Assembly: GCF_003634585.1 (NCBI RefSeq)
Contig: NZ_RBLG01000002.1
Coordinates: forward strand, 434,001-498,000
DNA from: Gillisia mitskevichiae
Lineage (GTDB): Bacteria > Bacteroidota > Bacteroidia > Flavobacteriales > Flavobacteriaceae
Reading direction: 5' to 3'
DNA: 64,000 nucleotides
Shown: positions 52,108 to 59,984 of the stretch, in pieces
Numbering within the stretch: the stretch's first letter is position 1
Layout of the letters: every line of letters starts with the position of its first letter
Made by a program: the position numbers and the translations under genes
The notes under the pieces: model-generated
The model's database searches: none
What the model was told of the DNA's origin: nothing
Seen by the model: only the letters and a program-made list of their open reading frames with translations

Positions 52108-53929
52108 GACAGTAAATATAAACCTTGCCGGCATTTTCTTTCATATTGATGAAGATGCATACGCTAAACTACAGCATTATCTAGAGGCAATAAAACGCTC
52201 ACTTACTAACACTCAAGGCAAGGAAGAGATAATTGCAGATATTGAAGCTCGTATTGCTGAACTTTTTAATGAAAAAATTCAGGATAAAAAGCAAGTAATA
52301 GGGAATACCGAAGTGGAAGCAGTAATAGCAACTATGGGACAACCAGAAGATTATATGTTAGACGAAGAGATCTTTGAAGATGAACCTAGCTATACTAAAT
52401 CTTCCTCTACTGGAAAACAACTTTTTAGAGATACAGAAAACTCTTATGTGGGTGGGGTATCTTCAGGGTTAGGTCATTATTTAGGAATTCAAGCTCTTTG
52501 GGTACGTTTGCTATGGGTGGTTTTAACCGTTGCATCCAGTGGCGCATTTATACTTATCTATATTGCATTATGGATCTTTGTTCCTGAAGCTAAGTCTACA
52601 GCAGATAAACTATCTATGCGCGGAGAAGAGGTTAATATCTCTAATATAGAACGCAAGATCAAAGAAGGTTTTGACGATGTTGCTGGAAAAGTTAGAAATG
52701 CAGATTACGATAAATACGGGAGACAAGTAAAATCTGGAGCCAGTTCTGCCGCAACCGGTATAAGTTCTGCCATCTTAGCAATACTTAACATCTTCGTGAA
52801 ATTTATAGGCTTACTTATCCTATTAATTGCAGGGTCTACTCTTATCGCTTTATTTATAGGATTATTCACTGTTGGAACTTTCGGAATTGTAGAAGCACCT
52901 TGGACAGATTATATTGAAATGGCTGCAATTGGCGCTCCAATTTGGGTGATCTCTTTACTTACATTTTTTGCAGTAGGAATTCCGTTTTTCTTCCTTTTCA
53001 TTTTAGGATTGAAAATAATGGTAAGAAAACTAAAATCAATTGGTACACTTGCAAAGATGGTCTTATTAGGGCTTTGGTTATTATCCGTATTTGGATTAGC
53101 TTTCTTAGGTGTAAAACAAGCTACCCTAAGAGCTTTTGATGGTGAAATAGTAATTACTGAAAAATTACCAATCAGCCCACAAGACACTTTATATCTAGCA
53201 ATGAGATCTAATCCGGAATATTCTTCAAATACTTGGAGAAAAGGTTTAGAGATTAAATATGATGATAATGATACAAAGATCATGTACATCACAGATATAG
53301 TTGTGGTAGTAAAATCCACCAAGGATTCAATTGGAAAAATAGAAATTATTAAAACCGCAGAAGGTAGCGACTATAAAGACGCAAAGGACAGAGCAAAAAA
53401 TATTAGCTACAACACAAGTTTAGAGGGAAACAAGCTGTATTTAGACTCTTATCTTACCTCTCATTTAAATAAATACTACAGAGATCAAGAAGTTAAAGTG
53501 ACTGTTTATGTTCCTGAAGGAAGTGTTTTATTCGTAGATGAAAATGTTAGTGATTACTACAGATATTCAGATTACGCTGGTGGAATCTTAAAATACGATC
53601 AAGAAGAGCACTTTGTAAAAGTAATTGAGAATGCCACTATTTGCGAAACTTGCCCTATAGAAAGTTTCGAGTCTAACGATAATTCTTGGAACTCCGATGA
53701 CAACTGGGACGAATCAGATTCATTTAATGAGGATGATGAAATTAATGTTCGTATAAATTCTGATGGTGTGCAGATAAACAAGAAAAAAGACAATTGGGAG
53801 GAATCTAGCAATTTTAGTGACGACGATAATGTAAAGGTTCGAATCATTTCAGATGGAGTTCAAATAAATAAAAATAATGACAAGAAGATAAAAATTGATG
53901 AAAACGGAATAGAAATTAAAAAGAACTAG
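52100..53929 (+). CDS. PspC-domain membrane protein with C-terminal beta repeats
   Basis: 609 residues. The N-terminal ~95 resemble a cytoplasmic HAAS/DUF1700-like region (IADIEARIAELFNEKI; VEAVIATMGQPEDYM). The PspC domain at ~112-175 has VGGVSSGLGHYLGIQALWVR and LLWVVLTVASSGAFILIYI, and several membrane helices and an extracytoplasmic part follow. The last ~65 residues contain near-repeats of a 'VRI-x-x-DGVQINK' hairpin in an acidic setting. It is likely an envelope-stress component (phage shock type). Overlaps the PadR gene by 8 bp; a small ORF follows 2 bp downstream. Confidence 0.88.
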   Translation: MNKTVNINLAGIFFHIDEDAYAKLQHYLEAIKRSLTNTQGKEEIIADIEARIAELFNEKIQDKKQVIGNTEVEAVIATMGQPEDYMLDEEIFEDEPSYTKSSSTGKQLFRDTENSYVGGVSSGLGHYLGIQALWVRLLWVVLTVASSGAFILIYIALWIFVPEAKSTADKLSMRGEEVNISNIERKIKEGFDDVAGKVRNADYDKYGRQVKSGASSAATGISSAILAILNIFVKFIGLLILLIAGSTLIALFIGLFTVGTFGIVEAPWTDYIEMAAIGAPIWVISLLTFFAVGIPFFFLFILGLKIMVRKLKSIGTLAKMVLLGLWLLSVFGLAFLGVKQATLRAFDGEIVITEKLPISPQDTLYLAMRSNPEYSSNTWRKGLEIKYDDNDTKIMYITDIVVVVKSTKDSIGKIEIIKTAEGSDYKDAKDRAKNISYNTSLEGNKLYLDSYLTSHLNKYYRDQEVKVTVYVPEGSVLFVDENVSDYYRYSDYAGGILKYDQEEHFVKVIENATICETCPIESFESNDNSWNSDDNWDESDSFNEDDEINVRINSDGVQINKKKDNWEESSNFSDDDNVKVRIISDGVQINKNNDKKIKIDENGIEIKKN

Positions 53930-53931
53930 TC

Positions 53932-54093
53932 ATGATCGCATTAATTAAACTTATAATCGTTTTGGTTTTATCGGTTTTCTCCGGAGAACCAGCTGAAGAA
54001 AAGATAACGGAAACTAGTCAGTACTTAGAGCTATTGCAACAGCAAAAAATAGACATGCTCTCCAGGTGTTCCAAAACCTGCATAGCAAGCTAA
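53932..54093 (+). CDS. Small exported peptide ORF (53 codons) at the end of the PspC operon
   Basis: It starts at an ATG 2 bp after the PspC stop. Encodes a basic to hydrophobic signal-like segment (MIALIKLIIVLVLSVFSGEP), an acidic helical part with EEKITETSQYLELLQQQK, and a Cys-containing end (SRCSKTCIAS). A strong terminator follows 2 bp after the stop, which makes it the last gene of the operon rather than spacer. It could be secreted or a small membrane protein. No family recognised. A non-coding explanation is possible because of its size. Confidence 0.6.
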   Translation: MIALIKLIIVLVLSVFSGEPAEEKITETSQYLELLQQQKIDMLSRCSKTCIAS

Positions 54094-54095
54094 AT

Positions 54096-54122
54096 AAAGC
54101 CCCCAAAGTTTGGGGGCTTTTT
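54096..54122 (+). terminator. Rho-independent terminator of the DUF4870-PadR-PspC operon
   Basis: GC-rich stem AAAGCCCCCAAA / TTTGGGGGCTTT (54096-54107 and 54109-54120) with a T-run, immediately after the 53-codon ORF. Confidence 0.9.
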
Positions 54123-54123
54123 C

Positions 54124-54131
54124 TATATTTG
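54124..54131 (+). promoter_or_regulatory. Candidate -7 promoter box for the GIN-domain gene
   Basis: TATATTTG, 22 bp upstream of the ATG at 54154 and directly after the previous terminator. Confidence 0.6.
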
Positions 54132-54153
54132 CCTGAATTTTAATTATTAAACT

Positions 54154-54975
54154 ATGTATAAATATATACTTATTGCCTTTCTTTTTATTGGATTGAGTTC
54201 TCAAGCTCAAAAGAATGTAAAGGGAAGTAGAAACGTTACAACAGAGCAAAATGACATTAATTCTTTCACATCTATAGAGTTGGATGGAGAATTTGAAGTA
54301 GGTCTTTTAAAAGGTAGTCGATCTATGGTTGAAGTTGAAGCAGATGATAATTTACATGAGCTTATACAAATTGAAGTCGTTAATAATGTTCTTTATATTA
54401 AACCTTCCACTAAGATATCTAATAGTAAAAAGCAAAAGCTAACGATCACCTTCAATGATACCTTAACAAAGATCACAGTAGATGGAAAAGTAGAATTTGA
54501 AACATTACAGGAATTATATTTAAGTAGTTTTGAGTTTGTTTCTAAAGGGAAATCAAAAAGTAGGTTTGCTGCAACTACAACCTCATTCACTTTAAATAAC
54601 ACTGGAGATGCTAAAGTTGAAATAGAAATAACTTCAGAAAAAACAACTTTAGAATTAAAGGAGTCTAGTGATTTAAATGGTTCTTTAAAATCTTCTATGC
54701 TAACGGTGAAAGCATTAGATAAATCCTCAGCTAAACTTAAAGGAGCTATAGACGAGCTAAGTTTAAGCGCTTCAAAATCCTCTAAGTTCGATGGCGAAAA
54801 ATTATCTGCAAAATCTGCTGAAGTTTTTACTACTGGAAATTCTAAGAATAGTATTAATGTTTCTAAAAGCTTAAAACTATCTGCTAAAGATAAAAGCGAG
54901 ATCGATCTTTATAATACTCCCGATATAGATTTAGTTGAATTTTCTCAAAAAGCAATACTTGCTAAAAAAAGTTAA
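54154..54975 (+). CDS. Exported GIN-domain (DUF2807) protein
   Basis: 273 residues with a signal peptide (1 to ~18, ending SSQAQ) and a head GIN beta-helix domain: ITSFTSIELDGEF-like NSFTSIELDGEFEVGLLKG, VEVEADDNLHELIQIEVV, NNVLYIKP and repeated short strands 'SSAKLKGAIDELSLSAS...SAKSAEVFTTGNSK'. GIN proteins are common Bacteroidota envelope proteins of unknown function; the repeats form a right-handed beta-helix. Encoded between the PspC operon and a charged lipoprotein. Confidence 0.85.
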   Translation: MYKYILIAFLFIGLSSQAQKNVKGSRNVTTEQNDINSFTSIELDGEFEVGLLKGSRSMVEVEADDNLHELIQIEVVNNVLYIKPSTKISNSKKQKLTITFNDTLTKITVDGKVEFETLQELYLSSFEFVSKGKSKSRFAATTTSFTLNNTGDAKVEIEITSEKTTLELKESSDLNGSLKSSMLTVKALDKSSAKLKGAIDELSLSASKSSKFDGEKLSAKSAEVFTTGNSKNSINVSKSLKLSAKDKSEIDLYNTPDIDLVEFSQKAILAKKS

Positions 54976-55042
54976 ATAGTAGATTGGCATTCTCGAAATT
55001 AGAGTATGTTTACACTCATATTAATTTCTAAATTACAATAGA

Positions 55043-55300
55043 ATGAAAAATATTTTAAGAAATGGTTTGATTTTTTCTATGCTAGCAATAGCATTAGTGT
55101 CTTGTCGAGATGAAAAACATGAGACAGATGATATGGATGATGAAAGTGCAATTCGTAAAGAAATGAACTTAGATGGAGATGATAAGGTTAAAGTAAGTGA
55201 TGAGGGAGACAAAGTGAAGATTAAAACCGACGATAAAAAGATTAAAATTGAAGTGAACGAAGATGGTTCAGTAGAAAAGAAAGTGAAAATAGACGATTAA
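55043..55300 (+). CDS. Small acidic lipoprotein with PspC-tail-like repeats
   Basis: 85 residues. A signal with lipobox-like ALVSC, then a Lys/Asp/Glu-rich, beta-prone sequence: DDKVKVSDEGDKVKIKTDD and KKIKIEVNEDGSVEKKVKIDD. The 'KIKI-x-(E/V)-x-x-DG' pattern recurs in the C-terminal tail of the PspC protein encoded 1.1 kb upstream (KKIKIDENGIEIKK). Function unknown. It lies 67 bp after the GIN gene and probably belongs to the same unit, which ends at the terminator. Confidence 0.7.
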   Translation: MKNILRNGLIFSMLAIALVSCRDEKHETDDMDDESAIRKEMNLDGDDKVKVSDEGDKVKIKTDDKKIKIEVNEDGSVEKKVKIDD

Positions 55301-55317
55301 TTCTCTTTTTCGCAAAT

Positions 55318-55351
55318 AAAAAAAGCCTCTGCAAATGCAGAGGCTTTTTTT
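55318..55351. terminator. Bidirectional terminator between the small lipoprotein gene and trxB
   Basis: Stem AAAAGCCTCTGCA / TGCAGAGGCTTTT (55321-55333 and 55336-55348) with AA loop and flanking A/T runs, between convergent stops. Confidence 0.9.
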
Positions 55352-55375
55352 ATTATAAAATATATTCTGTAAGAA

Positions 55376-56356
55376 TTATAAATTCGCTTCAGCATTACTT
55401 TCTATCAATTCTTCAACAGAACTTAAATAACGCTCTGCATCTAAAGCTGCCATACAACCTGTACCTGCAGCAGTAATAGCCTGTCTATATTCTTTATCTT
55501 GTACATCTCCAGAAGCAAAAACTCCTGGAATGTTGGTTTTCGTGGACTTTCCTTTGGTTATTAGATATCCCATATCATCCATCTCTAATTGTCCTTTAAA
55601 GATATCTGTATTCGGCTTATGTCCAATAGCTATAAACAAACCAGTGATCTCAATTTCTTCCTTTTCGCCAGTAACATTATTAACCATTCTTAAACCTTCT
55701 ACTACTTGCTCTCCTATAACCTCATCTACTTGAGTATTGTATTTTAAAACAATATTCTTAGTATTGGTAACTCGGTGTTGCATTGCTTTAGAAGCTTTCA
55801 TTTCATCCTTTCTTACAAGCATTGTAACTTTACTACAAATATTAGCAAGATAGGTAGCTTCTTCAGCAGCAGTATCTCCTCCCCCAACAATCGCAACTTC
55901 CTGATTTTTATAGAAAAAACCATCACACACAGCACAGGCAGAAACTCCACCTCCACGTAAACGTTGTTCACTTGGCAATCCTAAGTATTTTGCGGTAGCT
56001 CCTGTAGAAATAATAATACTTTCTGCTTCTATCCATGTAGAGTTATCTACACAAGCTTTATGTATACCACCTGGCTCATTGTTAAACTGAACCTCTGTAA
56101 CCATTCCAAATCTTACTTGTGTTCCAAAACGCTCTGCTTGTTTTTGCAGATCTACCATCATTGCAGGACCATCTATACCTTCTGGATATCCTGGAAAATT
56201 ATCAACTTCTGTAGTTGTTGTTAACTGACCTCCAGGCTCCATTCCTGTGTACATAATAGGTTTCATATCTGCTCGGGCTGCGTATATGGCTGCTGTATAA
56301 CCAGCAGGTCCCGATCCAATAATCAAACATTTTATTCTTTCTACTGTATCTGACAT
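55376..56356 (-). CDS. trxB: Thioredoxin-disulfide reductase
   Basis: 326 residues. FAD-binding IIGSGPAGYTAAIYAARA at the N-terminus, the redox pair Cys141-Ala-Val-Cys144 (SACAVCDGFFY), the NADPH-binding VGGGDTAAEEATYL and the terminal FAD motif FASGDVQDKEYRQ. It reduces thioredoxin with NADPH in the cytoplasm. Monocistronic. Confidence 0.96.
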   Translation of the reverse strand: MSDTVERIKCLIIGSGPAGYTAAIYAARADMKPIMYTGMEPGGQLTTTTEVDNFPGYPEGIDGPAMMVDLQKQAERFGTQVRFGMVTEVQFNNEPGGIHKACVDNSTWIEAESIIISTGATAKYLGLPSEQRLRGGGVSACAVCDGFFYKNQEVAIVGGGDTAAEEATYLANICSKVTMLVRKDEMKASKAMQHRVTNTKNIVLKYNTQVDEVIGEQVVEGLRMVNNVTGEKEEIEITGLFIAIGHKPNTDIFKGQLEMDDMGYLITKGKSTKTNIPGVFASGDVQDKEYRQAITAAGTGCMAALDAERYLSSVEELIESNAEANL

Positions 56357-56512
56357 TTCAATATTTATTTAGTCCTGTAAAAGTAGGGAGTTTAGTCAAA
56401 AACTTACAGGAATTGTTATTAAGATTTACTATTTGTTTATAATTCTAATAAATATCAGGGCTTAAAACAGGCGATTTTATAAGATCCTATTAGTAAATAC
56501 TATTTTTAGAAT

Positions 56513-56520
56513 TAACTTTG
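56513..56520 (+). promoter_or_regulatory. Candidate -7 promoter box for the TRIC-type channel gene
   Basis: TAACTTTG ends 6 bp before the ATG at 56527. Transcription would begin at or next to the start codon, implying a nearly leaderless mRNA. Confidence 0.55.
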
Positions 56521-56526
56521 CCACCG

Positions 56527-57171
56527 ATGATAGATATTTCACTTTTTAGCACTTTCGATATTCTAGGAACTATAGCTTTTGCCATTTCTGGGGCACTAGC
56601 TGCTATGTCCAGAAAGCTTGATCTCTTTGGGATTTTTATAATTGCTTTTGTTACTGCTACAGGTGGCGGTACGGTTAGAGATATTCTTATTGGGAATAGT
56701 CCTGTAATGTGGATGGAAAAAACATTTTACATCTACCTTATTAGTGTTATTACCTTCTTAGCTGTAGTTTTTAGACAAAAGATCAATCATTTAAAAACCT
56801 CACTATTTCTCTTTGATACTATAGGCTTAGGTGTTTTTACTATAACCGGGGTAGAAGCTGGAATAGAAAACGGATTAAGCCCAATAATATCTATTGCACT
56901 TGGAGCTATAACTGGAACTTTTGGCGGTGTTCTACGTGATATTTTATGTAATGAGATCCCAGTGATATTTAGAAAAGAAATTTATGCAACCGCTTGTATA
57001 GTTGGTGCATTAGGATATGTGATCTTATTTAATTTAAATGTAGATAATGACATTATTTACATAGTTACCTCACTAATTGTAATAAGTATACGATTAGTTG
57101 TGGTAAAATTTAAAATAGCACTTCCCTCTTTTACTATAGATACTGAAGACTTACATCCGCCACATATCTAA
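56527..57171 (+). CDS. UPF0126/TRIC-family cation channel protein
   Basis: 214 residues with about seven membrane helices and two copies of the UPF0126 motif: AISGALAAMSRKLDLFGIF...TATGGGTVRDILIG and the second ITGVEAGI...GAITGTFGGVLRDILC. Bacterial relatives form trimeric intracellular-cation-type (TRIC) potassium channels. A TTG three codons upstream lies inside the promoter box, so ATG 56527 was chosen. It overlaps the convergent DUF6691 gene by 4 bp at the stop codons. Confidence 0.87.
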   Translation: MIDISLFSTFDILGTIAFAISGALAAMSRKLDLFGIFIIAFVTATGGGTVRDILIGNSPVMWMEKTFYIYLISVITFLAVVFRQKINHLKTSLFLFDTIGLGVFTITGVEAGIENGLSPIISIALGAITGTFGGVLRDILCNEIPVIFRKEIYATACIVGALGYVILFNLNVDNDIIYIVTSLIVISIRLVVVKFKIALPSFTIDTEDLHPPHI

Positions 57172-57584
57172 TGAGGCAATTTGTCTTTAAGCAAACCATA
57201 AATAAAAGTACCAACAACTGCTCCAATAAGTACTACAATTATTGAAACATATCCTGCACCAATTAAAGTATAGATGGGTCCAGGACAAGAACCAGCTAAA
57301 GCCCAGCCCAGGCCGAAGATAGTTCCACCTACCATATATCTTGTAAAGCCTCTTTCCTTAGGAACGAACCTAATAGGTTCCCCAAAAAACGATTTTATAT
57401 TATTTCTTTTTATCAATTGTATTCCAGCAACACCTAAAACCAATGCCGATCCAATAATCCCATACATATGAAAAGATTGAAATTGAAACATTTCATAGAT
57501 TCTAAACCATGATGCTGCTTCAGATTTGTACATTACAATTCCGAAGAGAATTCCTATAAATAAATAACTAAGTGTTCTTTTCAT
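57168..57584 (-). CDS. YeeE/YedE-type membrane protein, small subunit (DUF6691)
   Basis: 138 residues, about four membrane helices, with GLGWALAGSCPGPIYTLIGAG (Cys in a GSCPGP motif) typical of the second half of YeeE/YedE thiosulfate transporters. It follows a larger partner by 2 bp; together they make one full transporter. The conserved Cys is used in sulfur-compound transport in characterised relatives. Confidence 0.85.
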   Translation of the reverse strand: MKRTLSYLFIGILFGIVMYKSEAASWFRIYEMFQFQSFHMYGIIGSALVLGVAGIQLIKRNNIKSFFGEPIRFVPKERGFTRYMVGGTIFGLGWALAGSCPGPIYTLIGAGYVSIIVVLIGAVVGTFIYGLLKDKLPH

Positions 57585-57586
57585 CT

Positions 57587-58144
57587 TTAAAATATTAAGG
57601 GGAATAAAACATGAACCATAAATAATCCTCCTACAAAGAATCCTATTACGGCAATAAGTGATGGTAACTGTAAATTACTTAATCCTGAAATTGCGTGACC
57701 AGAAGTACAACCTCCAGCATATCTTGCGCCAAATCCAATTAATAATCCACCAAGTAATAAAAGGCCTAAAGATTTTACACTTGTTAAGGCTTCTAAGCTA
57801 AATAACTCATCTGGTAAATACGCATTTCCAGCACTACTAAAACCAAGATCCTGAAGAGTTGAAATCGTTTCTGGGTTTATAGCTACTGCTATATCATTAG
57901 ATAAGTAATGAGACCCAATAAATCCACCAAGGGCTGCACCCACTACTACAACCAAGTTCCAGCGTTGTGCTTTCCAATCGAATTTAAAAAAGTCTGCCTT
58001 TTTATCTGCTCCACACATCGTACAAAAAGTTCGAAGGTTAGAAGACATTCCAAATTGTTTCCCAACAAAGATCAAGAGAAACATTATTAATGCTATTAAA
58101 GGGCCGGCAACATACCAAGGCCAAGGTTCAAAGATCCATTCCAT
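57587..58144 (-). CDS. YeeE/YedE-type sulfur-compound transporter subunit
   Basis: 185 residues, about four membrane helices. The conserved Cys motif ARYAGGCTSGHAISGLSNLQ and the cytoplasmic CTMCGADKKADFF are visible. Related YeeE (TsuA) proteins take up thiosulfate, using conserved cysteines. Paired with the DUF6691-type gene (2-bp gap). A rhodanese/ETHE1 gene at 62-63.5 kb supports a role in sulfane-sulfur handling. A palindrome lies 52-65 bp upstream. Confidence 0.87.
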   Translation of the reverse strand: MEWIFEPWPWYVAGPLIALIMFLLIFVGKQFGMSSNLRTFCTMCGADKKADFFKFDWKAQRWNLVVVVGAALGGFIGSHYLSNDIAVAINPETISTLQDLGFSSAGNAYLPDELFSLEALTSVKSLGLLLLGGLLIGFGARYAGGCTSGHAISGLSNLQLPSLIAVIGFFVGGLFMVHVLFPLIF

Positions 58145-58195
58145 AATTTAAATTTTCATTGAGTGCAAATAACACCATTTTTAGAGGGGTTTACA

Positions 58196-58209
58196 GTAAC
58201 AATTGTTAC
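58196..58209. promoter_or_regulatory. Perfect 14-bp palindrome upstream of the YeeE pair
   Basis: GTAACAATTGTTAC, about 52 bp upstream of the ATG at 58144. Size and position fit an operator for a dimeric regulator; the regulator is unknown. Confidence 0.55.
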
Positions 58210-58232
58210 AGTCGGAAATAATTAAAGAAACT

Positions 58233-58269
58233 AAAAAAAAGCCGAATCAATTTAGTGATCCGGCCTTTT
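58233..58269 (-). terminator. Terminator of the acyl-CoA carboxylase operon
   Basis: On the minus strand, GCCGGATCA / TGATTCGGC (one G-U pair) with a 6-nt loop is followed by eight T. It lies about 107 bp downstream of the carboxyltransferase stop. Confidence 0.75.
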
Positions 58270-58375
58270 ACTTAATATATTGAAGGTAAAAACCTTACTG
58301 ATAGCCTTAAGGTTTAAGGTGTATTTTATAATAATAAATTCTGTAAACACTTCACTCGAAAACCTCTGCGAGGGA

Positions 58376-59917
58376 TTAAAGTGGAATATTCCCGTGTTTA
58401 CGGTCTATTCTAAGTACAGACTTATTCTCTAACATACTAAAAGCTTTCAATAATTTCTTTCTGGTATCTCTAGGCATGATCACCTCATCTATAAATCCAC
58501 GTTTAGCAGCTTCAAAAGGATTTGCGAATTTCTCTGCATACTCTGCTTCTTTTTCAGAAAGTTTTAACTCTGGATTATCAGACTCTTGTATCTCTTTTCT
58601 GAAAATTATCTCACTGGCACCCTTTGCTCCCATCACAGCAATTTCTGCAGTTGGCCACGCAAAGTTTAGATCGGCTCCAATATGTTTAGAATTCATTACA
58701 TCGTAAGCACCTCCATAGGCCTTTCTAGTAATTACTGTAACTCTTGGCACCGTTGCTTCACTTAAAGCATATAATAGCTTAGCACCATGTAAAATGATCC
58801 CGTTCCATTCTTGATCTGTACCTGGTAAGAATCCAGGAACGTCTACTAAGACTAAAAGTGGAATATTAAAGCAATCGCAAAATCTCGTGAATCTTGCTGC
58901 TTTCTTAGAAGAGTCTACATCTAAAACTCCTGCCAAACTCATAGGTTGGTTTGCAACTATTCCAATACTTCTACCTCCAAGTCTGGCAAAACCAACAATT
59001 ATATTATCTGCATAATCTTTATGGATCTCAAAGAAGGAATCTTCATCTATAATGCCTTTTATCACCTCATGCATATCATAAGGTTTATTAGCACTATCTG
59101 GGATCATATCATCCAGAACTTCTCTTATTTCATCTGTTAATTCATAAGGGAGCTTTGCAGCGTTTTCCTTATTATTCTGAGGTAAATAACTTAATAATTG
59201 CTTGATGTCTTCCAAACAAGCGATATCATTATTAGAAGTTAAATGCGTTACACCAGACTTTGTAGAATGGGTACTTGCTCCTCCTAATTCTTCTGAAGTT
59301 ACTTCTTCATTGGTCACAGTTTTTACAACATTAGGCCCAGTCACGAACATATAACTACTTCCCTCTACCATTACAGTAAAATCTGTCATAGCTGGAGAAT
59401 AAACGGCTCCGCCGGCACAAGGTCCCATTATGGCAGAGATCTGCGGAATAACTCCTGAAGCCTGCACATTGCGGTAGAAAATATCTGCATATCCACCTAA
59501 AGATTTTACACCTTCCTGAATTCTAGCTCCACCGGAATCATTCAATCCAATTATAGGAGCTCCCACTTTCATGGCATGATCCATTACCTTACATATCTTT
59601 TCTGCATGAGTTTCAGAAAGGGCTCCTCCAAAAACGGTAAAATCTTGAGCAAAAACATACACTAATCTTCCATTTACAGTTCCGTAACCGGTAACAACTC
59701 CATCTCCATAATATTGCTGCTTCTCCATTCCGAAATCTGTAGTACGGTGAGTTACTAAGATCCCGATCTCTTCAAAAGAGCCTTCATCCAGAAAATAATC
59801 TACTCGTTCCCGAGCGGTTAATTTCTTTTTTTCGTGCTGCTTGGCAATACGTTTCTCACCTCCACCCAAATGAGCTTCAGCTATCTTATTATTTAAAATT
59901 TCTATATTCTTGCTCAT
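58376..59917 (-). CDS. Acyl-CoA carboxylase, carboxyltransferase (beta) subunit
   Basis: 513 residues of the propionyl-CoA carboxylase beta type: [20 protein letters not shown] at the start, oxyanion-hole glycine motifs [20 protein letters not shown] and [15 protein letters not shown], and in the second half [37 protein letters not shown] and [12 protein letters not shown]. It transfers the carboxyl group from biotin to acyl-CoA. Last of three same-strand genes (biotin carrier, biotin carboxylase, this one). Likely propionyl- or another acyl-CoA as substrate. Confidence 0.93.
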   Translation of the reverse strand: MSKNIEILNNKIAEAHLGGGEKRIAKQHEKKKLTARERVDYFLDEGSFEEIGILVTHRTTDFGMEKQQYYGDGVVTGYGTVNGRLVYVFAQDFTVFGGALSETHAEKICKVMDHAMKVGAPIIGLNDSGGARIQEGVKSLGGYADIFYRNVQASGVIPQISAIMGPCAGGAVYSPAMTDFTVMVEGSSYMFVTGPNVVKTVTNEEVTSEELGGASTHSTKSGVTHLTSNNDIACLEDIKQLLSYLPQNNKENAAKLPYELTDEIREVLDDMIPDSANKPYDMHEVIKGIIDEDSFFEIHKDYADNIIVGFARLGGRSIGIVANQPMSLAGVLDVDSSKKAARFTRFCDCFNIPLLVLVDVPGFLPGTDQEWNGIILHGAKLLYALSEATVPRVTVITRKAYGGAYDVMNSKHIGADLNFAWPTAEIAVMGAKGASEIIFRKEIQESDNPELKLSEKEAEYAEKFANPFEAAKRGFIDEVIMPRDTRKKLLKAFSMLENKSVLRIDRKHGNIPL

Positions 59918-59984
59918 AATTCTATTATGATTTTTCTTTTTAATTCAACTTACCATCACACTTCATTTTCAACCTAAACTGAAA

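Noticed and set aside
52909-53322. 137-codon minus-strand ORF inside the PspC gene
   Set aside because: Mirror frame of a real gene with no start signals or family resemblance.
56518-56526. TTG start for the UPF0126 channel gene
   Set aside because: The TTG overlaps the TAACTTTG promoter box; the ATG three codons later is the sensible start.
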